38,143 bases of DNA from an uncultured Bacteroidaceae bacterium (GTDB lineage Bacteria; Bacteroidota; Bacteroidia; Bacteroidales; Bacteroidaceae). This document shows, one piece after another, positions 30,905 to 38,143 of the stretch; position 1 is the first letter of the stretch, and each line of letters begins with the position of its first letter. The stretch is from positions 1 through 38,143 of the forward strand of contig CAJOGQ010000011.1 in NCBI GenBank assembly GCA_905234125.1, given 5' to 3'. The notes beneath the pieces were generated by a model that was not told where the DNA came from, did no database searches, and saw only the letters and a list, made by a program, of their open reading frames with translations. A program made the position numbers and the translations under genes.

Positions 30905-31170
30905 CTTCTCCTTCAGCTTGATGACGTAGGGAATCTTCAGTTCGCCCAGCAACATTCAGATGAGTTCCACGTTGAACCCATCTGGCTCGCCATTCTCATT
31001 CAGGAAGGCGTATGGCCACAAGTCCCACATGTCTTCATAGACTAAGGGGTGCTCTTCTGTGTAAGCACGAGTTCTGCCCCAGGAGCGGGGCTTTGGGCGA
31101 AGATTCCCTGACATGCGCACCACGTCAGCATCGCCATCAACAAGTGTTGTATGTATCTTCTTCGTTTCAT
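30905..31170 (-). pseudogene. Remnant of a membrane sensor (histidine kinase type) with an SBP_bac_3-like domain
   Basis: The minus strand from ATG 31170 reads a signal-peptide-like start (MKRRRYIQHLLMAMLTWCAC ... IFAQ), then stops. Shifting one base after the QKST codons restores PLVYEDMWDLWPYAFLNENG and EPDGFNVELI, then a TGA stop, then MLLGELKIPYVIKLKEK. This resembles the start of the extracellular solute-binding (SBP_bac_3) input domain of Bacteroidales sensor histidine kinases. One frameshift, one in-frame stop and loss of everything after about 85 residues make it a pseudogene. It begins 3 bp after the thioesterase stop, so the intact ancestor may have been co-transcribed with it. Confidence 0.7.
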
Positions 31171-31173
31171 GAT

Positions 31174-31608
31174 CTATTTCTTTATTTCAGGAGCAACGGA
31201 TGACGTAGCCCTAAGCATTTCAGATGATTTACGATAGCCCATGCCTGTAACGTGACAAATCAATTTGCCAGTCTGGTTGGTGACACGAACCTCGACAGAA
31301 GGAACCTTCGGATGATTGGTCACAAAGACGGCTTCAGCCCGAAGGTGGTCACCCTCCTTGGCGCTGGAGACAAACATGATGTTGTTGCTGATGCCAAAAG
31401 TGAGTTCTCCATGACAATTCATCAGCGCAGCGATGGCCAAATCAGCCACAGTAAACAGTGCTCCACCCTGACACACATGACCGCCATTCAGATGCTCAAC
31501 CGTCACCGTCATCTCTGCCACAGCATGTTGTTCATCCACCTCTGTAATCTCACATCCAGCATTTGCCGCGAAACGGTCTGTACGATTCAATAATTCTTGT
31601 ATATTCAT
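31174..31608 (-). CDS. PaaI-like hotdog-fold thioesterase
   Basis: Predicted acyl-CoA thioesterase (144 residues), hotdog fold. The core shows HLNGGHVCQGGALFTVADLAIAALMN, containing the family's central helix and active-site region, and the later GDHLRAEAVF strand. The frame extends to 31662, but MNIQELLNRTDRFA at 31608 is chosen because the -7 box (31632-31640) lies inside the extension. Substrate unknown; PaaI-type enzymes hydrolyse aromatic or medium-chain acyl-CoA. A sensor-kinase pseudogene follows immediately. Confidence 0.87.
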   Translation of the reverse strand: MNIQELLNRTDRFAANAGCEITEVDEQHAVAEMTVTVEHLNGGHVCQGGALFTVADLAIAALMNCHGELTFGISNNIMFVSSAKEGDHLRAEAVFVTNHPKVPSVEVRVTNQTGKLICHVTGMGYRKSSEMLRATSSVAPEIKK

Positions 31609-31631
31609 TTCGTGCCATGTTAAATTTGAGG

Positions 31632-31640
31632 ACAAAGTTA
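31632..31640 (-). promoter_or_regulatory. -7 box of the thioesterase gene
   Basis: The minus strand reads TAACTTTGT, supporting the ATG at 31608. A small palindrome ATAATT-N4-AATTAT (31644-31659) separates it from the divergent aminopeptidase promoter. Confidence 0.65.
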
Positions 31641-31662
31641 TGAATAATTGAGGAATTATCAT

Positions 31663-31671
31663 TACCTTTGC
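31663..31671 (+). promoter_or_regulatory. -7 box of the M18 aminopeptidase gene
   Basis: TACCTTTGC on the plus strand, with a leader of about 50 nt to the ATG at 31730. Confidence 0.75.
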
Positions 31672-31729
31672 AACAAAAATATGTATTATAATCCATTATT
31701 TTGTATTCATCAATAAATAAAATGAGACA

Positions 31730-33013
31730 ATGATACAGCGGTTATTAAACTTTTTGGATGCTTCGCCCGTGAACTTTTGGGCAGTCAAGAATATTGCCAG
31801 CGAACTGGAGGAAGCAGGTTTTCGCCGAATAGACCCCAAGGAGGCGCTCGGCGAGGTGAAGGCAGGCGACAAACTCTATGTGACGAAGAATGACTCTTCC
31901 ATCTATGCTTTCCACATCGGACACAAGCCGATGGCCGAAGCTGGTTTTCGGATGATTTGCGCACATTGCGACTCACCCACGTTCCGCATCAAGCCCAATG
32001 CTGAGATGCTGTGCGAGGGTGGCATCGTGAAACTGAACACAGAAGTGTATGGTGGTCCCATCATGTCAACGTGGTTCGACCGTCCGCTGACCATTGCCGG
32101 ACGTGTCATTGTGCGTGGTGAGGATGCGTTCAGTCCCCAGACGTTGCTTCTGCATGTCAAGCGTCCGCTCCTTCAGATCAGCAATCTGGCCATCCACTTC
32201 AATCGCGAGGTGAACGACGGTGTGAAACTGAGCAGACAGAAAGACATGTTGCCGATCTTAGGCATTGTCAACGATGCTTTGGAGCAGGGCAATATGTTGA
32301 TGAACGTCATCTGTTCAGAACTGGGTGTCCTTCAGCGCGACATCCTCGACTTCGACCTCTATCTGGCCGATGCCACACCTGCCTGCACTTTCGGCGTGCA
32401 CAATGAGTTCATTTCCTCTGGACGCTTGGACGACCTGTCCATGTGCTTTGCAGGATTGGAGGCGATGCTGGGCACAGAGACTGCCGATGCCACGAAGGTG
32501 TTGGCCATCTTCGACAACGAAGAAACGGGCTCCCAGACCAAACAGGGGGCTGGAAGTCCGTTCCTTTCTATGATGTTGAAGCGCATTGCGTTGGCACAAG
32601 GCGAAACTGAGGAGGCTTTCTATCAGGCCATCGAACGGGCGTTCATGGTTTCTGCCGACAACGCCCATGCTTGGCATCCCAACTACAGCGAGAAGTATGA
32701 CCCCACGAACCATCCCGTGCTCGGCGGTGGCCCCGTCATCAAGTTCAATGCCGCCCAGAAATATGCCAGCGATGCAGTTTCGGCATCCGTCTTTGCCGAG
32801 ATTTGCAGGGAGGCGGGTGTACCGTCTCAGCGATTCGTCAATCATTCCGATGTGGCTGGAGGAAGCACGTTAGGCAACATTCTGGCTTCATCGATTCCGC
32901 TGAGAGGTGTCGATATGGGCAATGCCATTCTCGCCATGCACAGTTGCAGGGAAACGGGCAGTATGGCCGACCATATCTATGTGGTCAAGGCCTTCACGCA
33001 GTTCTTCAAGTAG
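31730..33013 (+). CDS. M18-family aminopeptidase
   Basis: Cytoplasmic dizinc metallo-aminopeptidase that trims N-terminal residues from peptides. The 427-residue protein shows the metal and catalytic motifs of M18: HCDSPTFRIKPN, then a Asp-Asn-Glu-Glu segment in IFDNEETGSQTKQGAGS (metal ligand and catalytic Glu), DNAHAWHPNY, and VNHSDVAGGSTLGNI (His ligand). Length fits bacterial M18 (DAP-like) enzymes. The 3' end overlaps the convergent transporter gene by 8 bp and no terminator is visible between them. Confidence 0.93.
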   Translation: MIQRLLNFLDASPVNFWAVKNIASELEEAGFRRIDPKEALGEVKAGDKLYVTKNDSSIYAFHIGHKPMAEAGFRMICAHCDSPTFRIKPNAEMLCEGGIVKLNTEVYGGPIMSTWFDRPLTIAGRVIVRGEDAFSPQTLLLHVKRPLLQISNLAIHFNREVNDGVKLSRQKDMLPILGIVNDALEQGNMLMNVICSELGVLQRDILDFDLYLADATPACTFGVHNEFISSGRLDDLSMCFAGLEAMLGTETADATKVLAIFDNEETGSQTKQGAGSPFLSMMLKRIALAQGETEEAFYQAIERAFMVSADNAHAWHPNYSEKYDPTNHPVLGGGPVIKFNAAQKYASDAVSASVFAEICREAGVPSQRFVNHSDVAGGSTLGNILASSIPLRGVDMGNAILAMHSCRETGSMADHIYVVKAFTQFFK

Positions 33014-33947
33014 CGGAAGAAGAGGGGAAAATCCTCTGATACAGTTTGGCGACCAAAGCCCCGCTGATGTTGTGCCACACGCTGAAGATGGCACCTGGTA
33101 TGGTGGCAAGGGGGAACGCCGCAAAATGCAGAACGGCCAACGACGACGCAAGGCCTGAGTTCTGCATGCCCACTTCGATGCTGACAGCCACGCACTTGGG
33201 TTTGGACAATCGGAAGAGCGTGCCCAACAGGAAGCCGATGGCGAGTCCAAGCAGATTATGAGCCATCACCACCAGCACGACCAGCATTCCTCCTGCCCAA
33301 AGCTTGTCAGCCGTATGGGAAACCACGATGCCCACCACCAACGCGATGGCGATGGAGGAGACGGCGGGCAGGTAGGGCACTACACGCGTGGTCATCTTGG
33401 AAAGGAAACGCTGGCACAGCAATCCGGCAACGATCGGAGCGATGACGACATAGACGATGCTCTGCAGCATGCCCCACGTGTCAACATCGACCATTGTCCC
33501 TGCCATCAGCCAAACCAGAAGCGGAGTGAGGATGGGAGCCAACAAGGTGGATGTGGCTGTCATTCCGACAGAGAGCGCCAAGTCACCTTTTGCCAGATAG
33601 GTGATGACGTTGGAAGCCGTTCCTCCAGGACAACACCCAACGAGAATCACACCCAGGGCGAGTTCTTTCGGCAGAGAGAACGCCCAGGTCAGGCACCAGG
33701 CCAGCAGCGGCATGACGGTGAACTGAGCCAGGCAACCAAGGAGGATGTCTTTGGGTCTGCTCAGCACAATCTTCAAGTCGTGGGGCGAGAGCGTCAAGCC
33801 CATTCCGAACATGATCACGCCGAGCATCGGATTGATAGCCCATGTGTCAATCCACACGAATGAAGCTGGCGCCAGCAACGACCAGACGGCCACCACCAGC
33901 ACCAGCAAACCCATCCATTGGGCAATGAAATCACAAATCTTTTTCAT
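33006..33947 (-). CDS. BASS-family (bile acid:sodium symporter-type) transporter, copy 1
   Basis: Inner-membrane sodium-coupled organic-anion transporter of the BASS superfamily, 313 residues with about 9-10 hydrophobic helices. Family motifs include GVIMFGMGLTLSPHDLK, VILVGCCPGGTASNVITYLAKGDLALSV (crossover helix region) and VSIEVGMQNSGLASSLA. The start MKKICDFIAQ at 33947 is chosen over 34058 because it lies 4 bp after the carboxylesterase stop. The transported compound may be a bile acid, a keto acid or pantothenate-like; the sequence alone does not decide. A second family member lies at 35622. Confidence 0.9.
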   Translation of the reverse strand: MKKICDFIAQWMGLLVLVVAVWSLLAPASFVWIDTWAINPMLGVIMFGMGLTLSPHDLKIVLSRPKDILLGCLAQFTVMPLLAWCLTWAFSLPKELALGVILVGCCPGGTASNVITYLAKGDLALSVGMTATSTLLAPILTPLLVWLMAGTMVDVDTWGMLQSIVYVVIAPIVAGLLCQRFLSKMTTRVVPYLPAVSSIAIALVVGIVVSHTADKLWAGGMLVVLVVMAHNLLGLAIGFLLGTLFRLSKPKCVAVSIEVGMQNSGLASSLAVLHFAAFPLATIPGAIFSVWHNISGALVAKLYQRIFPSSSAT

Positions 33948-33951
33948 CTGA

Positions 33952-35499
33952 TCATCTGCCACCACCTGGGGCACCTGCTCCTCCGAAACCTGGGAAGCCG
34001 CCCTGCTGAGGTGCCTTTTCAGGATCACCAAAGACGGAAGCCTCAGCGTCCTGCTCATTCAGTTTGAACACCATGAATTTAGGAGTCTTTTCTGTGCAGG
34101 GAGCCCAATTTCCACCCTGCGGGCCATTCGGGTCGCTGTACTTTGCGAAGTTCGTCCATGCAGTCAGCATCTTCTCAGAGAGATCCCAGTCGCCCTTTGT
34201 CCAAGGACGCCAGCAATGCTTCAGGCTCTTGAACACAAACCAAAGGTCGCTGGAGTGGAAAGCGCCACGCAGACGTTGTGTCACCTCAGGATGGCTTCCA
34301 TCGTCAGGTAGCGGACGGGCAAACTCGTATGCCCAAGCCTTACCACCTTTCTGCTGACGAACCTTGCAGAACTCAGCAATGTTGGGAGCCATATCACCCA
34401 TATCGTTCAGCGTGAAGCCAATCATGTAAGGCACATCGGCCAAAGTTCCCTCGCGGGTGGCGTCGTCGAAACTCTTCACGCTCACATAGCCGTCAATCAT
34501 CGGCATGAAAGGCAGTCCCATGCGCATGCCAGGCATACCCATTCCGCCAGCCTGCTGTCCGTTGCCGTTCACCATTCCATAGATGTTGGTCAGCGCGAAG
34601 ATGGTTTCCGTGCTTGCCTGACGCATTTTCTGCAAATCGGTCAGTCCTGCCCAGTCGAAAATCTTCTTGGCATTCGCACCAGCGTCTTCGATGCTTCCAC
34701 CGCTGTAGCGACCGCCCATCATGCCTCCGCCATTGGGATTGGGGATGCTGAGGCCTTGGGCGCTCATGATGACAGCCTTGTGGAACAGGCCACGAGCCAA
34801 CGGAGACTCACAAAGCGTCCTCACGCTGCCACCACCTGCACTCTGTCCGAAGATGGTCACATTGTTGGGGTCGCCGCCAAACTGCTCGATGTTCTTCTTA
34901 ATCCATTTCAGCGCCTCAATCTGGTCGAGGATGCCGTAGTTGCCCGACACCTTGTGGGGACTCTCCTCTGCCAATGCGGGATGTACGAGGAATCCAAACA
35001 CGCCCAAGCGGTAGTTGATGGAGACGAGCACCACATCCTTGGCACCCCACTCCTGACCGTCGAACTCTGGCTCAGAGCCGAAGCCCTCGCGATAGCCACC
35101 GCCATGAATCCACAGCGCCACAGGCAGTTTCTTGCCCACCTGACCAGGTGCCTTCGTCCACACATTCAGATAGAGGCAGTCCTCGCTGAAAGCGGCCTCT
35201 TTCCCATAGCCCCACTCCGTGTAGTAGCCACCAGTATATTGGATGGCCTGGAAGCTCGGACGGCCAAACGTGTCGCAAATCTTCACACCCTTCCAGGGCA
35301 CGATGGGCTGCGGCTCTTTCCAACGATTCTCCTTGATGGGAGGTGCGGCGTAAGGAATGCCCCGATAAACATACACGTCAGGATGGTCGTCGGCCACGAC
35401 GCCTTGCACCTGACCACCCTCGATAGTTAACACTGGGTTTTCATCTGCCCGAGCCGCAAGGGCAAACATCAGCAGAAGAGGCAAAATCAGCTTTTTCAT
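33952..35499 (-). CDS. Secreted type-B carboxylesterase
   Basis: Predicted exported ester hydrolase of the carboxylesterase/cholinesterase family, 515 residues. The signal peptide (LPLLLMFALAARA) is followed by VYRGIPYAAPP, SEDCLYLNVW, the oxyanion loop WIHGGGYREG and nucleophile Ser220 in FGQSAGGGS. A family His is likely in the AFHSSDLWFVF segment, and the acid residue near FTLNDMGD is not clear. Gly/Met-rich loops (NPNGGGMMGGRYSGG and QQAGGMGMPGMRMG) and a Gly-rich tail (FPGFGGAGAPGGGR) are unusual additions. It is followed after 4 bp by a BASS transporter and is divergent from a second one. Confidence 0.9.
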   Translation of the reverse strand: MKKLILPLLLMFALAARADENPVLTIEGGQVQGVVADDHPDVYVYRGIPYAAPPIKENRWKEPQPIVPWKGVKICDTFGRPSFQAIQYTGGYYTEWGYGKEAAFSEDCLYLNVWTKAPGQVGKKLPVALWIHGGGYREGFGSEPEFDGQEWGAKDVVLVSINYRLGVFGFLVHPALAEESPHKVSGNYGILDQIEALKWIKKNIEQFGGDPNNVTIFGQSAGGGSVRTLCESPLARGLFHKAVIMSAQGLSIPNPNGGGMMGGRYSGGSIEDAGANAKKIFDWAGLTDLQKMRQASTETIFALTNIYGMVNGNGQQAGGMGMPGMRMGLPFMPMIDGYVSVKSFDDATREGTLADVPYMIGFTLNDMGDMAPNIAEFCKVRQQKGGKAWAYEFARPLPDDGSHPEVTQRLRGAFHSSDLWFVFKSLKHCWRPWTKGDWDLSEKMLTAWTNFAKYSDPNGPQGGNWAPCTEKTPKFMVFKLNEQDAEASVFGDPEKAPQQGGFPGFGGAGAPGGGR

Positions 35500-35534
35500 A
35501 ATAGATAGTTATTGGTAAATAAATAGTTTTCGCG

Positions 35535-35543
35535 GCAAAGATA
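35535..35543 (-). promoter_or_regulatory. -7 box of the carboxylesterase-transporter operon
   Basis: The minus strand reads TATCTTTGC, about 36 bp upstream of the esterase ATG. Confidence 0.75.
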
Positions 35544-35550
35544 CAAAAAA

Positions 35551-35578
35551 CTCTCAACTCATGACGCTCAACTCTCAA
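35551..35578. repeat. Heptanucleotide array between divergent promoters
   Basis: Four units (CTCTCAA, CTCATGA, CGCTCAA, CTCTCAA) fill the space between the esterase and transporter -7 boxes. The order and the following CTTTT match the array at 23038-23058. Confidence 0.75.
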
Positions 35579-35586
35579 CTTTTCCG

Positions 35587-35595
35587 TACCTTTGC
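35587..35595 (+). promoter_or_regulatory. -7 box of BASS copy 2 and the SpmAB-type gene
   Basis: TACCTTTGC, with a leader of about 27 nt before the ATG at 35622. Confidence 0.75.
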
Positions 35596-35621
35596 ACCCG
35601 ATTTTTTAATAATAGTATATA

Positions 35622-36602
35622 ATGTATAGAATTTTTAAGACAATCAGTGACACTTTGAGTGGGAAAGCGAGCGTGTTCATCATCCTGACGGCTGTGGTCA
35701 CCTTCTTCTTCCCTGGACTGTTTGTGTGGGTGAAGGGCGACACGCAGACCATCATCCTGGGCATCATCATGCTGACGATGGGTCTGACGCTGACACCAGA
35801 AGATTTCAAGTTGTTGGCGAAACGTCCGATGGACATCCTCATAGGGGCTGTGGCGCAGTTCACCATCATGCCCTTGGTGGCGTTCTCACTTTCGTGGCTG
35901 TTCAGCCAAGTGCCCGCCTTTGCGCCCTACAGCACGGCGATGGCGATTGGCATCATCTTGGTGGGATGCTGTCCTGGTGGCGTGTCGAGCAACATCATGT
36001 CGTTCCTCTGCAAGGGCGACGTGGCCTATTCGGTGGGCATGACCTGCGCCTCCACCCTGCTGGCGCCTGTGCTGACCCCCCTGCTGGTGCTTTGGCTGGC
36101 TGGCGAGCGGGTGAACGTGGATGCCTGGGGCATGTTTCAGCAGATCCTGATTGTGACCATCATCCCCATTGCCATCGGCTTCTTCCTGAACGTGTGGCTG
36201 GGACATAAGGAAGTGTTCAAGAAGATTCAGGGCTGCATGCCTGGTGTGTCAGTCATCAGCCTGGCCTGCATCGTCGGAGGCGTCATCACAACGGTGCACG
36301 ACCCGCTGGTGGAGAACGGCCTCATTCTCTTCCTGCTCACCTTCGGAATGGTGTTCTGCCACAACACGATAGGCTACTTGCTGGGCTATTCAGTCGGCAG
36401 GATGTGCGGATTCTCTGTGGCGAAGAAACGCACCCTCTCCATCGAGGTGGGCATGCAAAACGCTGGCTTAGGCACGAATCTGGCCATGACCTTCTTCGTG
36501 GCTTCCAACCCGATGGCTGTCGTCCCATGCGCCATCTCCTGCGCTTGGCACAGCATCAGCGGAACGATTCTGGCGAACTTGTTTGCACATCAAAAAGAAT
36601 AA
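35622..36602 (+). CDS. BASS-family transporter, copy 2
   Basis: A second membrane transporter of the BASS superfamily, 326 residues. It is clearly related to the copy at 33006-33947: both have a MLTMGLTL/MFGMGLTL helix, ILVGCCPGG followed by SSN or ASN, KGDVAYSVGM or KGDLALSVGM, and SIEVGMQNAGL or SIEVGMQNSGL. Expected to import an organic anion with sodium. It is divergent from the esterase/BASS pair and followed by the SpmAB-type gene with a 1-bp gap, so those two are co-transcribed. Confidence 0.92.
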   Translation: MYRIFKTISDTLSGKASVFIILTAVVTFFFPGLFVWVKGDTQTIILGIIMLTMGLTLTPEDFKLLAKRPMDILIGAVAQFTIMPLVAFSLSWLFSQVPAFAPYSTAMAIGIILVGCCPGGVSSNIMSFLCKGDVAYSVGMTCASTLLAPVLTPLLVLWLAGERVNVDAWGMFQQILIVTIIPIAIGFFLNVWLGHKEVFKKIQGCMPGVSVISLACIVGGVITTVHDPLVENGLILFLLTFGMVFCHNTIGYLLGYSVGRMCGFSVAKKRTLSIEVGMQNAGLGTNLAMTFFVASNPMAVVPCAISCAWHSISGTILANLFAHQKE

Positions 36603-36603
36603 T

Positions 36604-37833
36604 ATGGTACTGAATTACATTTGGATAGCATTCTTCCTCTTGGCTGCCGTGTGCGCCATCATCCAGTGCTTCACAGGCAATTCGGGCGTGTTTGCTGACA
36701 TCGTCGGCTCCACGTTCGACAATGCCAAGACGGCGTTTGAGATTTCCATCGGACTCACGGGCGTGCTCTCGCTCTGGATGGGCGTGATGAAGATTGGCGA
36801 GAAGGGAGGCATGGTGAACCTGCTCTCGAAGATGCTCAGCCCTGTCTTCACACGTCTCTTCCCCGACATTCCCAAGGGGCATCCCGCCACAGGTCATATC
36901 TTCATGAACATCGCCGCCAACATGCTGGGACTCGACAATGCAGCCACTCCGTTAGGTCTGAAGGCGATGGAGAGCATGCAGGAACTGAACCCGAAGAAGG
37001 ACACGGCCACCAATCCGATGATCATGTTCCTGGTGCTGAACACCTCTGGCCTGACCATCATCCCCGTGAGCATCATGGTGTATCGCGCACAACTGGGAGC
37101 CGCACAACCCACCGACATCTTCGTGCCCATCCTTCTGGCCACCTTCGCCGCCACCCTGGCAGGCATCATCATCACGAGCATCTATCAGCGCATCAACCTC
37201 TTCCATCCCGTCCTGCTGGTCACCTTGGGCGGCCTCTGTGCCCTCGTGGCAGGCATCATCTGGGGCTTCTCACGCATGGACAAAGAGACGATGGACATCG
37301 TCAGCACGCTCTCGGCCAACATCATCCTCTTCGGCATCATCCTCTCCTTCATCGTGGCAGGCATGCTGAAGAAGGTGAACGTCTATGAGGCCTTCATCGA
37401 GGGAGCCAAGGACGGCTTCACGACGGCAGTCCGCGTGATTCCTTATCTCGTGGCCATCCTCGTGGCCATCGGCGTGTTCCGTGCAAGTGGAGGCATGGAC
37501 ATCCTCATCAGCGGCATCAACTGGCTCGTGGAACTCTGCGGAGGCAACACCGACTTCGTGTCCGCCCTGCCCACAGCCCTGATGAAACCCCTCTCCGGCA
37601 GCGGCGCACGTGGCATGATGGTCGATACGATGACCACCTACGGAGCCGACTCCTTTGCTGGCCGATTGGCCTGCATCTTCCAAGGTTCCACCGACACCAC
37701 CTTCTACATCCTCGCCGTTTACTTTGGTTCCGTGGGCATCCGTCACACCCGCCACGCCGTCACCTGCGGCCTCCTGGCCGACCTCGCTGGTGTCCTTGCC
37801 GCCATCGCCGTCGCCTATTTCTTCTTCGGATAA
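36604..37833 (+). CDS. Fused SpmA/SpmB-type nucleoside-recognition (gate) membrane protein
   Basis: Integral membrane protein of 409 residues built from two gate/nucleoside-recognition domains. The first half matches SpmA (MKIGEKGGMVNLLSKMLSPVF ..., TNPMIMFLVLNTSGLTIIP) and the second SpmB (PLSGSGARGMMVDTM, CIFQGSTDTTFYILAVYFGSVG). In spore formers these are separate genes; in Bacteroidetes a fusion is common, and these organisms do not sporulate, so the role is something else and unknown. The start at 36604 (MVLNYIW) is chosen over 36583 because it follows the transporter stop by 1 bp. Confidence 0.9.
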   Translation: MVLNYIWIAFFLLAAVCAIIQCFTGNSGVFADIVGSTFDNAKTAFEISIGLTGVLSLWMGVMKIGEKGGMVNLLSKMLSPVFTRLFPDIPKGHPATGHIFMNIAANMLGLDNAATPLGLKAMESMQELNPKKDTATNPMIMFLVLNTSGLTIIPVSIMVYRAQLGAAQPTDIFVPILLATFAATLAGIIITSIYQRINLFHPVLLVTLGGLCALVAGIIWGFSRMDKETMDIVSTLSANIILFGIILSFIVAGMLKKVNVYEAFIEGAKDGFTTAVRVIPYLVAILVAIGVFRASGGMDILISGINWLVELCGGNTDFVSALPTALMKPLSGSGARGMMVDTMTTYGADSFAGRLACIFQGSTDTTFYILAVYFGSVGIRHTRHAVTCGLLADLAGVLAAIAVAYFFFG

Positions 37834-37857
37834 GAGGTAGTGTCCTGATAGATACTG

Positions 37858-37873
37858 AGGGAAAAATTTCCCT
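37858..37873. repeat. Short palindrome after the SpmAB gene
   Basis: AGGGAAA and TTTCCCT form a perfect 7-bp palindrome with a 2-bp centre, 25 bp after the stop. No T-run follows, so it is not called a terminator. Confidence 0.35.
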
Positions 37874-37932
37874 GAGTGAATAAAAAGAGCATGTTGCCAT
37901 TCGTCACCTTCTTCCGCGCAAACGCCCGTCAA

Positions 37933-37953
37933 TCGACTATCGACTTTTCGACT
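37933..37953. repeat. Three TCGACT units with 7-8 bp spacing
   Basis: TCGACT occurs at 37933, 37940 and 37948, ending in a T-run. It looks like another degenerate member of the 7-bp array family, in an intergenic gap. Confidence 0.45.
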
Positions 37954-37965
37954 TTTTTTACAACG

Positions 37966-38003
37966 AAAGAGTGACGATTTACTCGTCACTCTCTTTGTTT
38001 TCC
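37966..38003 (+). terminator. Probable hairpin terminator for the SpmAB transcript
   Basis: GAGTGACGA (37969-37977) and TCGTCACTC (37983-37991) form a 9-bp stem, flanked by AAAG and CTTTG and followed by a T-rich stretch. It overlaps the stop codon of the convergent minus-strand gene, so it may serve both. Confidence 0.6.
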
Positions 38004-38143
38004 CTCTGGTAGTTCCTCTTCAGCTTCTGGACGTAGTAGTCCAGGCCGAAGATGGAGCCAGCCAAGAGGAACGCTTGGGCGATGTACATGAGCGTACCAT
38101 TGTTCACATCGTCGATGTCTATCACCTGAATGAAGGCTAAGAC
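37979..38143 (-). CDS. C-terminal part of a small membrane protein (start outside window)
   Basis: The minus-strand frame is open from the window edge to TAA at 37979-37981, giving 54 residues. A hydrophobic segment (LMYIAQAFLLAGSIFGLDYYV) is followed by a charged, probably cytoplasmic tail (KLKRNYQRENKESDE). The function is not recognised. The stop codon lies inside the loop side of a strong hairpin. Confidence 0.65.
   Translation of the reverse strand, partial: VLAFIQVIDIDDVNNGTLMYIAQAFLLAGSIFGLDYYVQKLKRNYQRENKESDE

Noticed and set aside
36604..37833. SpmA/SpmB similarity as evidence of sporulation
   Set aside because: Fused homologs are widespread in non-spore-forming Bacteroidetes; the name reflects homology only.
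1..38143. Defence islands, prophage, insertion sequences, tRNA or rRNA genes
   Set aside because: No transposase, integrase, phage structural gene, restriction system or tRNA-like fold was recognised on either strand by reading; small elements could still be missed.

Overview
The window looks like a chromosomal segment of a Bacteroidales bacterium, most likely in the Prevotellaceae. Three things point that way. Nearly every intergenic gap carries a TAnnTTTGC box, the Bacteroidetes -7 promoter element. Shine-Dalgarno signals are weak. Protein features typical of the group are present: a secreted GH10 xylanase, a fused SpmA/SpmB-type membrane protein, a DUF3109 protein, and enzymes ending in a short Y-N/D-x-x-G ... 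G-K-K-V tail. No tRNA, rRNA, CRISPR array or intact mobile element was seen. Genus-level assignment is inference.

Layout. 1-330: tail of an acidic, Gly-rich protein, a heptamer repeat array and a strong terminator. 0.3-3.8 kb: a GH10 xylanase divergent from a secreted alpha/beta hydrolase, then a B3/B4-domain protein. 3.7-14.6 kb: a collinear minus-strand block read as tyrS, serB, a large secreted glycosidase-like protein, pyrE, a SRPBCC protein, argH, an aldo/keto reductase, a Cys-rich lipoprotein and a polysaccharide flippase, mostly with tiny gaps or overlaps. 14.8-21 kb, also minus: an Ig-like lipoprotein, a GH3-family adenylating enzyme with its own promoter, and an acpP-fabF-rnc operon. 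21.2-25.9 kb: typA divergent from pyrH, a Sel1-repeat protein divergent from hisS, and a good terminator. 25.9-29.6 kb, minus: a TackOD1-like zinc-ribbon signalling protein with a stand-alone receiver, and ribF followed by a DUF3109 protein. 29.6-31.7 kb: a decayed zone with a tiny promoter-bearing ORF, a WbuC-cupin/MsrA fusion, a broken sensor-kinase remnant and a hotdog thioesterase. 31.7-38.1 kb: an M18 aminopeptidase, two BASS-family transporters flanking a secreted carboxylesterase, the SpmAB fusion and a partial membrane protein.

Most genes are housekeeping (translation, pyrimidine, arginine, serine and fatty-acid synthesis, flavin), interleaved with secreted carbohydrate and ester hydrolases rather than arranged as a SusC/SusD polysaccharide locus. 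The most distinctive DNA-level signal is a family of 7-bp tandem arrays. They occur in promoters, after stop codons and in frame inside coding sequence (wzx-type flippase, ribF, two signal peptides). Other points worth attention are the TackOD1-like/receiver pair, the cupin-MsrA fusion, the sensor-kinase pseudogene, the TTGTGCAA cluster upstream of acpP, and the multidomain glycosidase-like gene embedded before pyrE. No single unambiguous new defence or mobile system was found.
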